64,000 nucleotides of DNA from Agarophyton chilense. Taxonomy: Eukaryota; Rhodophyta; Florideophyceae; Gracilariales; Gracilariaceae. The notes below the pieces were generated by a model that ran no database searches, was not told the origin of the DNA, and saw nothing but the letters and a program-made list of their open reading frames with translations. The translations under genes and the position numbers were made by a program. This document shows positions 9,601 to 18,937 of this stretch, one piece after another. The stretch covers positions 620,001-684,000 of the forward strand of contig JARGXX010000086.1 in the NCBI GenBank assembly GCA_030374765.1. The letters are read 5' to 3'. Within the stretch, counting starts at the first letter, position 1, and each line of letters opens with the position of its first letter.

Positions 9601-11116
9601 CACCTACGTTTCTGGTCCTACGCTCAATCAACCTGTCATCTTCAAGCAAGAAAAACTGAAGGACTTAGGCGGAGGGGACTTCAAAGTATCGTTCATTGCT
9701 GCGATCACTTATGGACCGGACGGGAGGTTGTATATGGGAAGCAGCAAAGGTAAGCTCTATGCTTTGGCTGTTGACCGTCAGTTCCAAGTGACGAAGAAGT
9801 GTATTAGGGATGCTGGCCCTTCTCATCGGGCTGTGCTCGGCGTTGCGTTCTCTCCCCTTTCCAACAAGCTAAAGATGTTCTTCACGACATCATCTATGTA
9901 TTGGAAGAATGACAATCTGTTCGGCTTCGAGGAAGGGTGGACAAACGGGAAAGTTCAGTCGATAGAGTTTAGCCCAAGTATTCTTTCCGACGAACCAGGG
10001 AAGCCTTGCGCTGGATCTGCTCAAGATGTTGTGACCGGCCTACCGGTTTCCAATCATGACCATGGTGTGAACAAGCTCCAGTTTCTCCCTGATGGGCAGC
10101 TTATCATTGGTGTTGGAGGGTTCACGAATGGTGGTGTTTCGGTGCCAGGAAAGAAGCCGGTACCGGGGGATGCCCCTGACGATCTTCTTGGCGGTGTTGC
10201 CAGCAATCCACTTTCAGCCGCTCTCATCTCTTGCCCGTACAACGGACTGACTCAAGTGAAGTATGATCAATACACGGATCCCGAAACGGCTAAAATTGTA
10301 TCTGGGGGGTGCAAAGTTTACGCGTCTGGGTTCCGAAATTCGTTCGGCATGACTCTGCATACGAATGGAAAACTCTACGCTACTGACAACGGTCCAAACA
10401 AAAACTTCGGCGACTTTTCAACGAATTGCTTTGGTGGAACGAAACCTTCTGACAGCATGCCAGAAGCTTTGCTGGACAAACTGTTCTTAGTAGAACCGGG
10501 GAAATACCATGGACATCCTAATTTGAACAGAAAAGAATGTGTTCCGTATCCATCTTCGGCTGTGCAGCCCTTGATTTCCAATCTTCAGAGTTCAGCGAAT
10601 GGTATTATAGAATATCGCTCTAATACCTTCGGAGGCGAAATCAAAGGAAATCTGTTCATCTCAAAGTTCACTGGACAGCATTCAGGAAGGGTTTCCCAGG
10701 TAAAATTGGGCGCAGACGGGAAAAATGTGGGATACGCTCCTATCTTCCTCGGCTTCTCGGGCTTGAATGTTGTGGAGGGACCAAGAGGTGAGCTTGTAAT
10801 GCCACGAGTATACAAGTCTGAAGTTGTTATTGCAGCCCCTACCTACCCTTCTCCTGATGTTACATTCCTTGTTGGTGTACATCCAAAACAAGGGCCAGCG
10901 CTAGGTGGCACAAAGGTCCTCGTTACTGGGCACAACTTTGGCTTCACGCCCAAAGCAACATTTGGCGGGAAAGCATGCACAAACGTTGACATCCTAGATG
11001 ATGAGTCGTTTACTTGTATCACGCCCTCAAACGCGAAAAACACCCAAGTAGCAGTGGAGGTTGTCGGAAGTGCCGGAACTTCGCCTTCATATGGTACTGA
11101 TTTCTGGTACATGTAA
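6632..11116 (+). CDS. Large secreted multidomain protein: malectin, Cys-rich, PKD, TIG and GSDH-like propeller
   Basis: The 1494-residue product starts at an ATG in strong context (ACCATGA). Residues 1 to about 27 are a signal peptide with an Ala/Leu core. Two malectin-like lectin domains follow at about 29-185 and 473-626 (RINTGG start, YKIPVP and FAE motifs in each). Between them lie three Cys-rich modules (about 209-272, 292-354, 379-440) sharing CC..VCGKCGG..C.NF.PG..CCIS. A PKD-like fold (about 650-758), a PA14-like segment (about 768-866) and a TIG/IPT domain (about 910-993) come next. A glucose/sorbosone dehydrogenase-type beta-propeller (about 1000-1403, with HDHGVN and YASGFRNSFGM) and a final TIG domain end the protein. 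No membrane anchor is seen. It is probably a secreted or cell-wall protein that binds carbohydrate; enzyme activity is not proven. Confidence 0.9.
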   Translation: MNLLRPPPFLSPLLPVAILLLTAAAAAPLRINTGGPQLDSIAFRQDLTDYITSPNSFALTLPPNTVQASGTWQPVYDSYRYATTGDLQYKIPVPSASYTVALMFAETYQPLFNPGARLFNVLINGVSKLKNLDVFATAGANKALFLSFGSITPKSGFITITLQRVEGKENPMVSAILINGANADQLIPQSPQQPSTANPTPNLPVATSDPTCATGILSSNPFTNQKACCPSVCGKCGGNGCGNFSPGNLCCISSINIVGDSCDTNLPPCVPSADPAVSTPTPAPPASPTTADPTCATGIYASNPFSKQRACCPSICGKCGGNECGNFAPGNLCCISSVNAVGDSCDTNLPPCVPSKDLSLVTQPPTVPTPEPVPPATAVCPAGGILGVNEVTGQSACCQSVCGKCGGSNCENFAPGQACCISSVNSLKKSCASNPPPCIPDGSDNPKMGTEPITPPTSDLACDVTGATNNQFRMNCAGPEIAPAFVGADNNDYISSTSVGEIFTSGIPISGPNGAAPWDPLFSSHRWTQESVLSYKIPVPAGTFTVKLLFAEVFFAVPGARSFDVFINGVTKDQNLDIFKTVGKNVGFIKTYGGIPSKGGFIDITLIKAVENPMISGIFVEGPGAGSVALGGGCVLGGTSKANAGDLNGGYDHRSHSVPGGPYIATDFNDDGVATISFDGTQSHSHYSDPGPPEVAGAIVAYKWTWTTTENGQVKQKVNTDKSGKFSANFPLGKTIVSLEVVDTTGDVAVEATEVEVKSSTTNGAYCYYYDYGDKVFSTVPLPDSVNSQPKPLFGDVKPSITLSNAAAFGDFPFSQNAFAVRCMYFVDIPTAGQYSFVIKHNGPFKLFYAGIVISQSNSIGTTTTPSKFYLPKLHSFQLLYFRPKNLAPLLTLSSSQVSLTAAVLQHDSGNVLPVITGLSKGTSTPSGGENIQIYGTAFINGASVKFGNKEASNLVSSDAGVLQVTVPEGFGTVPITVTTNAGVSNPVSFTYVSGPTLNQPVIFKQEKLKDLGGGDFKVSFIAAITYGPDGRLYMGSSKGKLYALAVDRQFQVTKKCIRDAGPSHRAVLGVAFSPLSNKLKMFFTTSSMYWKNDNLFGFEEGWTNGKVQSIEFSPSILSDEPGKPCAGSAQDVVTGLPVSNHDHGVNKLQFLPDGQLIIGVGGFTNGGVSVPGKKPVPGDAPDDLLGGVASNPLSAALISCPYNGLTQVKYDQYTDPETAKIVSGGCKVYASGFRNSFGMTLHTNGKLYATDNGPNKNFGDFSTNCFGGTKPSDSMPEALLDKLFLVEPGKYHGHPNLNRKECVPYPSSAVQPLISNLQSSANGIIEYRSNTFGGEIKGNLFISKFTGQHSGRVSQVKLGADGKNVGYAPIFLGFSGLNVVEGPRGELVMPRVYKSEVVIAAPTYPSPDVTFLVGVHPKQGPALGGTKVLVTGHNFGFTPKATFGGKACTNVDILDDESFTCITPSNAKNTQVAVEVVGSAGTSPSYGTDFWYM
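7257..7950 (+). repeat. Three tandem Cys-rich coding modules
   Basis: Within the large secreted protein, three units of about 60-63 codons repeat at roughly 7257-7446, 7507-7695 and 7768-7950. The first two are the more alike (DPTCATGI, then CCPS.CGKCGG, NLCCISS, GDSCDTNLPPCVP); the third has diverged. They are joined by Pro/Thr-rich linkers, as expected for duplicated extracellular modules. Confidence 0.8.
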
Positions 11117-12302
11117 CCTTTTCTCACTAACGACTTCTTATTGAATCCCTCTCTTACGTCGCTTTATCTTGTTCGTTGGAATTGACTTTAAAATTGATGT
11201 TCTGCAACTTTTTGAGGTTCCAGAACATTGAAGGTACCTAACTATAGCATTCCAATGGCTAACAAAACTCTTCTGCATGTACAAAGTACATTACTGTCTA
11301 TACTAAACCCTTTCGGAATCTTCTCAAATTCGACCACTTCTCTACAAGACGTCGCAATCAGCATGCACTACATCTTTCCTACTTCGCCCCGATTCACAGC
11401 CATTATCCAGGAAAGCACTTGTTTTATTGCAAGGCCTCAGCCTAGACTTCCATCTATGTAGTCCAGGCATTAGGCACCATGTTAGATGTCAAGACAATGA
11501 TAGGCAAAACTGGACTGGTTTTGGATCATTTCCCAAGTATCGCGAGGTGCGAGTGAGAAGCAAGCAGTGTTTTGTGCCTGGTTTCCATACGCCCAGCGCG
11601 GGGATTCTTTGACCGTAGGCTAGTGATGAAGTTGGGGACTGCGTAGCGCTGAGGGAGTCACAGCGTTTCTTGGTTTTAGAACCGTTAATGTTGACACAGG
11701 TATCTCGATATTTCATTTGCTTTTCTTTCATTTCTTGGGGCACAGTTGTGTGGTAATTGGGTTAAGCAACATTTTCGGATGCTTCCTTGGTCCTTATAGC
11801 CGTTTCTTTATCTAGTTCCTCAAAATCTTTTGATCTCATTTTACATCTTTTCTCATTCAGGATGCACAGGGCTCGTTGTCTTAGCCTTCATAGTTTTTCA
11901 GTTGCTTTGGCTTTTTGTTCAGCATTCACACCGGCGTCAGCTGCTTAAGGGCCTGCGGAGCTCACCCGTAGAGCATCTTTGCTGGTGAGATTTGTAAATC
12001 GTGCGCATCACACGTACCAGGGAGTATGGGTACCCCCTGATAGAGAAACCTTGGTAAATTTGAAGGTACATGTATAATTCAGAATCTTCTCCCAGAGTCG
12101 CGTTAACTCCGATAATACCAAACTTCGCGGGGGTTTCGTACTGTACTGACTCCAACATCTTGACCAAATCCAGTACCATTTCTTGACTGTCAGAACCTAT
12201 ATCAAGAAGGCTGTCGTCTGGCTAACCGGCTTCGTCCATGGTGCCAACGTTGCTCTTGTATTATATCTCGTGCCAGAATAAAGAACTCGTTCATTGCCCG
12301 GC
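11117..12302. other. Intergenic stretch with a possible gene relic
   Basis: No intact gene is visible between the secreted protein and the FANCE-like gene. The minus strand of about 11760-12240 may hold a degraded thioredoxin-fold gene, listed separately. Confidence 0.4.
11761..12240 (-). pseudogene. Possible thioredoxin-fold (PDI-type) relic
   Basis: Reading the minus strand, a LAPW motif near 12235 is followed in other frames by GVNAT near 12115, IRGYP near 12027 (resembling the VDAT and RGYPT motifs of protein disulfide isomerase), and a charged tail ending at 11761 (AEQKAKATEKL, stop, RLRQRALCILNEK). The spacing is roughly that of a PDI thioredoxin domain, but frames change at least twice, stops interrupt it and no CxxC is seen. 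It could be a decayed PDI-like gene or chance; part of it lies next to the FANCE-like start. Confidence 0.3.
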
Positions 12303-13553
12303 ATGGTGGATAACATGACAACAATGTCGTCATCAATTTGGGAAAAATTATTGACGGCACCGTCTACTTCTGAGGCCATCGAACGAGCGTCACATCACTC
12401 TATACTGGATATACAACAAACTCCTTTACCCATTCCGTTCGACGAAATGTCTCCAAACGCTCAAGAGAACCTCAGGGCTATCTCCCGGGCTTTTGAAGTA
12501 AGCCTTGGCGGAATTGAAGTCCAAGGATGGAACCTATGGACAGATGGGGCGCGTGGCATGGATGATTGGCAGATGGCTATTCTTGAGATCAAGCAAAGCC
12601 GACCGCGACCGGAAGAAGATGGTGCACCGCAAAGCTCTCTCACTATATCTGATTCGAAGACACTGGAAACAGAAAAAAGTCAAGCCGTAGAAAACGAAAT
12701 CACACCAGCTTCGAACCTTGCGGGTGAATCGGAAGAGAAGAAACGAAAACATTTATTGAATAAGAGTTCCCATGGTTCTGGGACACATTCATCATTGAAA
12801 GTTAGTGGAAATCAAAAGAAAGGGCTTGATGCAGAGGTGAAGAAGAACGCTGAACTGATCAGAAATTGGGCCCTTTTTTCTCCTCACACAGAACCGTCTC
12901 AGGTGGCAATTGACGTCTTGCTGGGAAGCGCCGAAACATCTCGTATTCTGCAATACATCGTTCCCAATGGTTCGACTCCGTTAATGCGGGCAGCTGTGAT
13001 AAGCTGTTTTACGGAAAGGATAGGATCATCTGCGGCGAACGTAATGATGGAAGAAACGATTATTCCCTACGTGCAGATTTTGAAAGCTCCAGCTCCTCGA
13101 GAAGTTATGACCGCAGTTGTCAACTTCTGTACGTTCCACTGGAGAGCTGCCCTTGGCTTATACACCCATATCGCGCATAGTGACCAAAAAGTCAATGGGG
13201 CGATAGCAGAACTACTGGCCAGGGTAGCAGCGGGGATATCTCCCGAGGCTGCACTGTCGGCTTTGAAGGAGTATAGTAGAGGTACATGGGGAGAAGATGG
13301 GATTAGAGTTATCGAAGCATTGATGGCTAAGAGCAAAGATCAACCTGGAGTGGTCAGTGCGATAGCACCTTCTCTCGAAAAAAACGTAATAGGGATGGAA
13401 AAGAGCGTCCGATTTGGGAAATTACTCTTTACCATGGTTAAAGAATTTCCTGTGGTCGAAAACGAGTATGAGCAAGTTCTTGAGTCAGTCGCCGCACGTT
13501 CAAAGGTGTTTCTAGCTAAACGGGCGCTGTCGTACATGAAAAACAAGAAGTAA
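12303..13553 (+). CDS. FANCE-like protein (Fanconi anaemia core-complex subunit E, C-terminal domain)
   Basis: The 416-residue product starts at the ATG at 12303. Residues 1-170 are charged and probably disordered. The rest is an all-helical repeat region without catalytic motifs. Its last part (KSVRFGKLLFTMVKEF, then VAARSKVFLAKRAL) follows the pattern I recall for the C-terminal helical repeat domain of plant and animal FANCE. In animals FANCE bridges FANCC to FANCD2 so that FANCD2 is monoubiquitinated at interstrand crosslinks. The identification is by pattern and could be wrong; another HEAT-like protein is possible. The gene converges on Tic110, with 160 bp between the stops. The other genome-maintenance genes, ORC1 and CHL1, lie elsewhere in the window. 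Confidence 0.65.
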   Translation: MVDNMTTMSSSIWEKLLTAPSTSEAIERASHHSILDIQQTPLPIPFDEMSPNAQENLRAISRAFEVSLGGIEVQGWNLWTDGARGMDDWQMAILEIKQSRPRPEEDGAPQSSLTISDSKTLETEKSQAVENEITPASNLAGESEEKKRKHLLNKSSHGSGTHSSLKVSGNQKKGLDAEVKKNAELIRNWALFSPHTEPSQVAIDVLLGSAETSRILQYIVPNGSTPLMRAAVISCFTERIGSSAANVMMEETIIPYVQILKAPAPREVMTAVVNFCTFHWRAALGLYTHIAHSDQKVNGAIAELLARVAAGISPEAALSALKEYSRGTWGEDGIRVIEALMAKSKDQPGVVSAIAPSLEKNVIGMEKSVRFGKLLFTMVKEFPVVENEYEQVLESVAARSKVFLAKRALSYMKNKK

Positions 13554-13713
13554 CCGATGCACAGGAGCATTACTGTGAAGACGAGCATGGTTTGTTACGC
13601 GTTGGATGCTGGGATTAGTTGAAATGGGCGAGGTTGTATGGATTCTTCCAATTTCATTCACGTTCGTCTGTGTGCTTGTTTTAAGACAATAGAGAACCCA
13701 CGGACGTTGTTTT

Positions 13714-16700
13714 TCACACCAGAACCTCCAAGTCTGCGTCAGAGAAACCAAACATTGTCTTCAGCAGATTGATTTGATCCCTGGCAGAGTCCTTGAGAGC
13801 TCCGTCTGTGATTGCATCTGCCTGGAACAGAAGATACAATTCTTGCTTTTCCATCGTTGATACAGCCGGGGCGATGACCTTTGCGGGCAGTAGTTTCCCG
13901 TAGCGAAGCATCGTCTTCAGTTCCGTAACAGCAGTTTCAGAGCGGTTCTGGCGTAGGCTTGCCGCAGCTTGTACGAGGTGTGAGAGAGTTCGGCGTTGGA
14001 TACAACTGAGAAGGATTTTCTTGGCATTATCGTCGTCGACATGCAAGCTTTGTTGCACTTCACTGACAAGAGACTGATTATCTGGAGATAATGCGCCAGT
14101 GTCAATAGCTGCGTCGATTTCCACGCCGAATAGCTTTGCTCTTTGATCGATAGGTACTTTCAGGTCCTTCACCAAATCAACCCCAAGTGCGGTGGCAGAG
14201 GTTCTCATTATTTGGACACTCTCCGGCAATATCTTGGGTTGAGCAAAGATCTTTTCCAGAAGCACGGATATTCGGTTCTCCTTGGCATCCTTCAGAAGAG
14301 ACTGACAGTGATCGGGTTTCATGCTGAGCATGCGTTGAATATTCGACAAGAAGTCCATGTCCTTGTCCTCAATTGGACCTTTCAATAACGCTTGGCCAAC
14401 GTAGTTCTTGTATATCACCGTTCCAATTTCGGAATGAATCTTGCCAATTTCTTCCTCAGTCATCCCGAGAATTGACCCTAGCTGATCAAGAGCTGAGAAC
14501 AGTCTCTGCTTTTCATTCCTGGTTTGAGCGCTAAAACATTGAATGACGTACTGCTTGTACAACTCATTGTACACTTTCGGTTGAATATCACCTCGAAGAG
14601 ATACAGGATACGTTGCTACAGTTTTCTTCTCTCCCTCAACCTCGATCTCTTGTTCTTTCACTAAACCATTGCGAACATAGAAGTCGACTAAATTCGAAAG
14701 CTCGATGGGAAGTCCACCCGCATCAATGCCTAACACGGCTCCAGCTCGTTTGATGTTAGGATCATCTCCCACATCACGCTGCTCGTTCTGACCTCGGAAT
14801 TGCCCTCGCTTTTCTAATTGAGCTATAGCCCTATTAATATAGATAAGCATTCTTTGCTTCACAACCTTGTAGAAAGCAGCATCGGCGTCTTCTTTTGAAA
14901 GTCCAAGGCGATCTCGCAATCGTTCCAATCCGTTCTTGTACTCGTCCAGCATGATACCTGTCGGACCCATTGCTTCTGTTACCGATTGTTCATAGACAGG
15001 GCCCATGCAGGATTTGTGCACGGGGGCAGTGTCTTCCTGAGAAAGATTCAGAAAGTTTCTGAGCACAAACAGCTCCTGGGCTTCCTGTTCCTGCAGAATC
15101 CTATTACCCTCGACTAACTTCCGTAAGATAATGCTATACTGCTTGACGTCAATGGCTTTCGCTGTCTCTTGGGGCAAAGCAAGGTCCTCGCGAATCTTTG
15201 CAATTTCGGTCTTCTTTGTATCAGAAAAGTCTTTCTTCTCCACGGCGTCAGTAACTGCTTTTTTATAGACCGGACCGGCAGCAAGCTTGAACGCCTCCAC
15301 GGCACTTTCAACCGAAAGTCCAAGAACGGCTCGCAGTCTAGATATGTCTTTTTCCTCTTTTTCAGTAATTTGCCGATCTTCCAGACACGTTGAAAGAAAA
15401 ATGCGATACATTTGAAGTGGTTCCGTACGTGACAAAGCACCTCCCACATCTGGTAAAAACTTTTCGATCACATCCGTGTCATTCTTGAAATTGTCGTCAG
15501 ATAGTTGCATCAATCTGATAACTCCATCAACATACTTGAGCAATTCTCTTGTTTGCGAGATGCAACCGTTAAGATTTTGGACTCGAAGATACTTGCTTGC
15601 CACCCGTGCCAACTCTAATGCTCGATCTGTCATTACTTTAGACAAAACCTCATTGGCGGCTTCGCCAGGGAACGACAAATCATTCTGCCTCAAAGCCAAT
15701 CGGCCATATATACTGGCGACGGATTCCTCGCCCTTGGCAATTGCGTCCAGAGCGACTCCCACCTCAACTTTGAACACGGGCTCTGCCAAAGTCTTGAGGG
15801 TTGAGGTAGCGCGATCATCTCCAATCTTTAGAAGCTTTCTAAGGCGCGCTAAAGACTGGCTATCGACTTCATCCAATCGGCCCTTCTCTGTAACAAGTGA
15901 TTCGACTCGATCTGCGTAAGCATCAATGCGAATCCTTGCCGCTTGTGCATCACGAACCCCGAGTGCAGCCTGAGCAGCCATTACATCCTCCTGCGTTACA
16001 GATCCATCTACACATGCTCGGGCAACAACATCGCGATAAAATGGTAGAGAAACCTTTTCAAGTCGTTCATTATAGTCATCCAAAGAGAGAGAAAAGAATT
16101 TGAGTAGTCTGGACCTCTCATATCGGTAGGCTTCTTCTGTGTCCTTGTCTGCGTACATTCGATCAGACAAGAACAATAGTTTGTTGAGCTTCCACTGAGC
16201 ATTTTGGCGTGCGACTGGATCTTCATCGTCCTCCAAAGAAACCACATTATTTCGGTAAAAAGCACGTGAGGCCTCAAAGTGAGAATCCCCAGTTGCAGCA
16301 CCGGATAGTGCCAGAACGTGTTTCAGGCGGGTAAGCTGAGATATTTCACCAAAAGTAACGGAAGAATTGCGAAGCATACCAAGCACATAATAACGATATA
16401 ACTGTTGCTTCATGGCCTCGAACTCCTCATCGCCGATTGCGAACTTTGTTTTTGCTTCGCTGATTTTAGTAGTGAGGTCAGCATTTTCCAATCCCAAGTC
16501 CGAGATTAAGTTGCCCAGATGTTTTCGTGCTGCTTTCCCAGGCCCTTTTCGAAGGGAAACGATTCCAGCGGTAGCTACAAGAGCACCGGAAACAGCAGCT
16601 GCTGGTCGCAAAACACCTTTATCTGGTGCAACAGTAAAACCAGCAGCTGCACTGCCTCCAATTGCAACAGCTGCAAGAACAGCTCTGGCAGGTACAGTAA

Positions 16701-16920
16701 AATTACCGAACACAACATCAAGACCGGATCCAACATCTTTATCCATTGATTCCCTAGCGTGCGAAGCATTTTCCGAGGCAGATGCTTTAAGTAGAGGCCG
16801 GTGAGCAAGTCGAAAATGGCGTTCGGGCATTGGAAATGAAGTTGAGCATGGCTTTCGCTTTGGCCTGGGCCGCGTTAGAGGCAGAGCAGCGCCCTGCAGA
16901 AACGCAACGCTAACTGGCAT
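13714..16920 (-). CDS. TIC110: Tic110, plastid inner-envelope protein import component
   Basis: The 1068-residue product matches Tic110 in length and build. Residues 1 to about 55 are basic and Ser-rich, fitting a plastid transit peptide. Two hydrophobic helices follow at about 75-97 and 102-122, just before GPGKAARKHLGNL, the position of the two N-terminal helices of plant and Cyanidioschyzon Tic110. The remaining 940 residues are an all-helical, HEAT-like region with many repeats of the pattern RLR..LGLS.E.A, typical of the family. Tic110 sits in the inner envelope, exposes the large domain to the stroma and acts as scaffold for incoming precursors and chaperones (Cpn60, Hsp93). The start is the ATG at 16920. 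The gene is divergent from DRG2. Confidence 0.93.
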   Translation of the reverse strand: MPVSVAFLQGAALPLTRPRPKRKPCSTSFPMPERHFRLAHRPLLKASASENASHARESMDKDVGSGLDVVFGNFTVPARAVLAAVAIGGSAAAGFTVAPDKGVLRPAAAVSGALVATAGIVSLRKGPGKAARKHLGNLISDLGLENADLTTKISEAKTKFAIGDEEFEAMKQQLYRYYVLGMLRNSSVTFGEISQLTRLKHVLALSGAATGDSHFEASRAFYRNNVVSLEDDEDPVARQNAQWKLNKLLFLSDRMYADKDTEEAYRYERSRLLKFFSLSLDDYNERLEKVSLPFYRDVVARACVDGSVTQEDVMAAQAALGVRDAQAARIRIDAYADRVESLVTEKGRLDEVDSQSLARLRKLLKIGDDRATSTLKTLAEPVFKVEVGVALDAIAKGEESVASIYGRLALRQNDLSFPGEAANEVLSKVMTDRALELARVASKYLRVQNLNGCISQTRELLKYVDGVIRLMQLSDDNFKNDTDVIEKFLPDVGGALSRTEPLQMYRIFLSTCLEDRQITEKEEKDISRLRAVLGLSVESAVEAFKLAAGPVYKKAVTDAVEKKDFSDTKKTEIAKIREDLALPQETAKAIDVKQYSIILRKLVEGNRILQEQEAQELFVLRNFLNLSQEDTAPVHKSCMGPVYEQSVTEAMGPTGIMLDEYKNGLERLRDRLGLSKEDADAAFYKVVKQRMLIYINRAIAQLEKRGQFRGQNEQRDVGDDPNIKRAGAVLGIDAGGLPIELSNLVDFYVRNGLVKEQEIEVEGEKKTVATYPVSLRGDIQPKVYNELYKQYVIQCFSAQTRNEKQRLFSALDQLGSILGMTEEEIGKIHSEIGTVIYKNYVGQALLKGPIEDKDMDFLSNIQRMLSMKPDHCQSLLKDAKENRISVLLEKIFAQPKILPESVQIMRTSATALGVDLVKDLKVPIDQRAKLFGVEIDAAIDTGALSPDNQSLVSEVQQSLHVDDDNAKKILLSCIQRRTLSHLVQAAASLRQNRSETAVTELKTMLRYGKLLPAKVIAPAVSTMEKQELYLLFQADAITDGALKDSARDQINLLKTMFGFSDADLEVLV

Positions 16921-17511
16921 TTTTGTGAATCGTGCAAAATCTCCAAGTGGATCTCTGATGGATAACGGCCGTGAAAGTATGAAAGCTCACAGCCGGGGAG
17001 GAAATCTGGAAAGGTGGAAATGTGCGACTTGGCTCGATTGACGGAGCTTGAGGGTCTTGCGTCTCAGGAGAAGCAGCAGATGAGAGAGTGATGTTTTTTT
17101 ACTTCACTTTGGTGTGTGGGGGGGCCGGTGGGCACCTTTGAGTGACATCAGTTGATCTCGCCTCCGAGCTGAATACTGTACAGTATCGATCTAGCTAGCT
17201 CTCTCTCTCTCTCTACTAGAGGGTCCTTATCATGCTGGACCGTTACATCCTCCGTATTGCCCCGGCTTTCCTGAATGGGTCTGAACTTCGGACTCTGAAG
17301 ATCCTCGCACATCAGCCAAAAAACGGCATATATTTAGCTGCTGTAATGAATAATAGAAGAACCGGATCCTGAAACACTACTGCACCAGTGTTGTGCTGCC
17401 ACTGCTTTCTCCCTAAACTTTATCTTCCAAAGCTCATACGAAAGCCCGGTTTTGTGATTTACCATTGCGACGTTGTCTTTGAGCGATTAGTTGCGTACTG
17501 AGCTGAGAAAT
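16921..17511. promoter_or_regulatory. Divergent promoter between Tic110 and DRG2
   Basis: A 591-bp gap separates the two divergent starts. It holds a perfect 14-bp palindrome (ATACTGTACAGTAT) at 17173-17186, CTAGCTAG next to a CT microsatellite at about 17190-17213, and a short T run. No gene is seen. Confidence 0.45.
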
Positions 17512-18820
17512 ATGGGTGTCCAAGAAAGAATCAAAGAAATTGAGGCCGAAATGGCGCGTACTCAGAAGAACAAGGCCACTGAAGGAGTGAGTTAAAACGG
17601 GAATCAAAGGAGGATGTATCTCAGAGACGCAGTGGTTCGCAAAATCAGATTTGGAGCAAAAGACTAACCCGACTGCAATCGAATATGATGCCACCAAAAG
17701 CATCTAGGTATCCTGAAAGCAAAACTTGCGAAGCTACGCCGCGAGGCTCTCGATGGTCCGAAAACAGGGGGAAACTCTGCCGATCGCGGATTTGAGGTTG
17801 TAAAGCACGGCGATGCGAGGGTCGCAGTCGTAGGATTTCCATCAACTGGAAAGAGTACTTTTCTGAGCACTGTCACCGAGACCAAAAGCGAAGCCGCAAA
17901 CTGTACGTGGATCTATTCGCTTTCATCTTTACACCTATTTTGTACATCTAACATACTCGTCACATCTGTGCTGGTGCGTTGTCTTTATGATAGATGAGTT
18001 TACCACATTGACGTGCGTACCGGGCATCCTTGAGCACAAGGGAGCCACCATTCAGTTGTTGGACTTGCCAGGGATTATTGAGGGAGCCGCACAAGGAAAG
18101 GGGCGCGGCCGACAGGTAATTGCTGTTGCACGTTCAGCAGATCTTATTTTACTCATGCTTGACGCCACAAAATCAGATGTTCAAAGAAGTCTGCTGGAAA
18201 ACGAGCTCGAATCCGTGGGGATCCGACTGAATAAGAGACCACCGGATGTGTATTTCAGGCCGAAGCAAACCGGAGGAATCGCTTTCACAGCAACAGTTCC
18301 GCTCACTAAAATCACGGACAAAATAGCAATGAGTATCTTGAAGGAATACAAGATACATAACGCTGAACTGCTAATCCGGGAGGACATCAGCGTGGATGAG
18401 CTAATCGATGTGCTTGACGGAAACAGACAATACATAAGGTGTTTATACCTCTACAGCAAAATTGACGCCGTCTCAATTGAAGAAGTTGATCGACTGGCAC
18501 GAGAGCCAAACTCCGTGGTTATGTCATGTTATCTGAAGTTGAATCTGGACTATGTAGTGGAGCAGATATGGGAGTACCTACAGCTCTGCAGAATATACAC
18601 TAAGAAGCAAGGCTCTCCTCCGGACTTCAACGAACCTATTGTACTACGCGGGGGCAGCAAAGTTGAAGACGCATGTCGCGCCATCCACAGAAGTCTTGCA
18701 GATCCTTCTCAATTCCGCTACGCCCTGGTGTGGGGATCATCAACAAAACACGATCCACAACGTGTAGGTCTCTCTCACAACCTTAAAGATGAAGACGTTG
18801 TTCAAATCGTTACAAAGTGA
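17512..18820 (+). CDS. DRG2: DRG2, developmentally regulated GTP-binding protein 2 (three exons)
   Basis: Exons are 17512-17586, 17701-17902 and 17994-18820, giving 367 residues, close to human DRG2 (364). Introns of 114 and 91 nt begin GTGAGT and GTACGT, end AG, and restore the conserved NKATE.HLGILKAKLAK and AANYEFTTLT junctions. The OBG/DRG-type GTPase shows the P-loop GFPSTGKST (family usual GFPSVGKS), the switch region, DLPGIIEGAAQGKGRGRQ and a C-terminal TGS domain ending DEDVVQIVTK. Motifs such as LDATKSDVQRSLLE and VDRLAREPNSVV identify DRG2 rather than DRG1. DRG2 works with a DFRP partner on ribosomes. The canonical NKxD appears as YSKID here. The first intron carries GACTAAC, the second CTAAC. 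Confidence 0.95.
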
Positions 18821-18937
18821 GGTGATGGATAGAATTCACGACTTAAAGTATAAGATATGAATTTGAATGTTCGTTGGGGCACAAGTACAAGAAAAGTTTC
18901 GTTGGGAAAGCATGGTCATACCAGCCGATGAGTCGTT

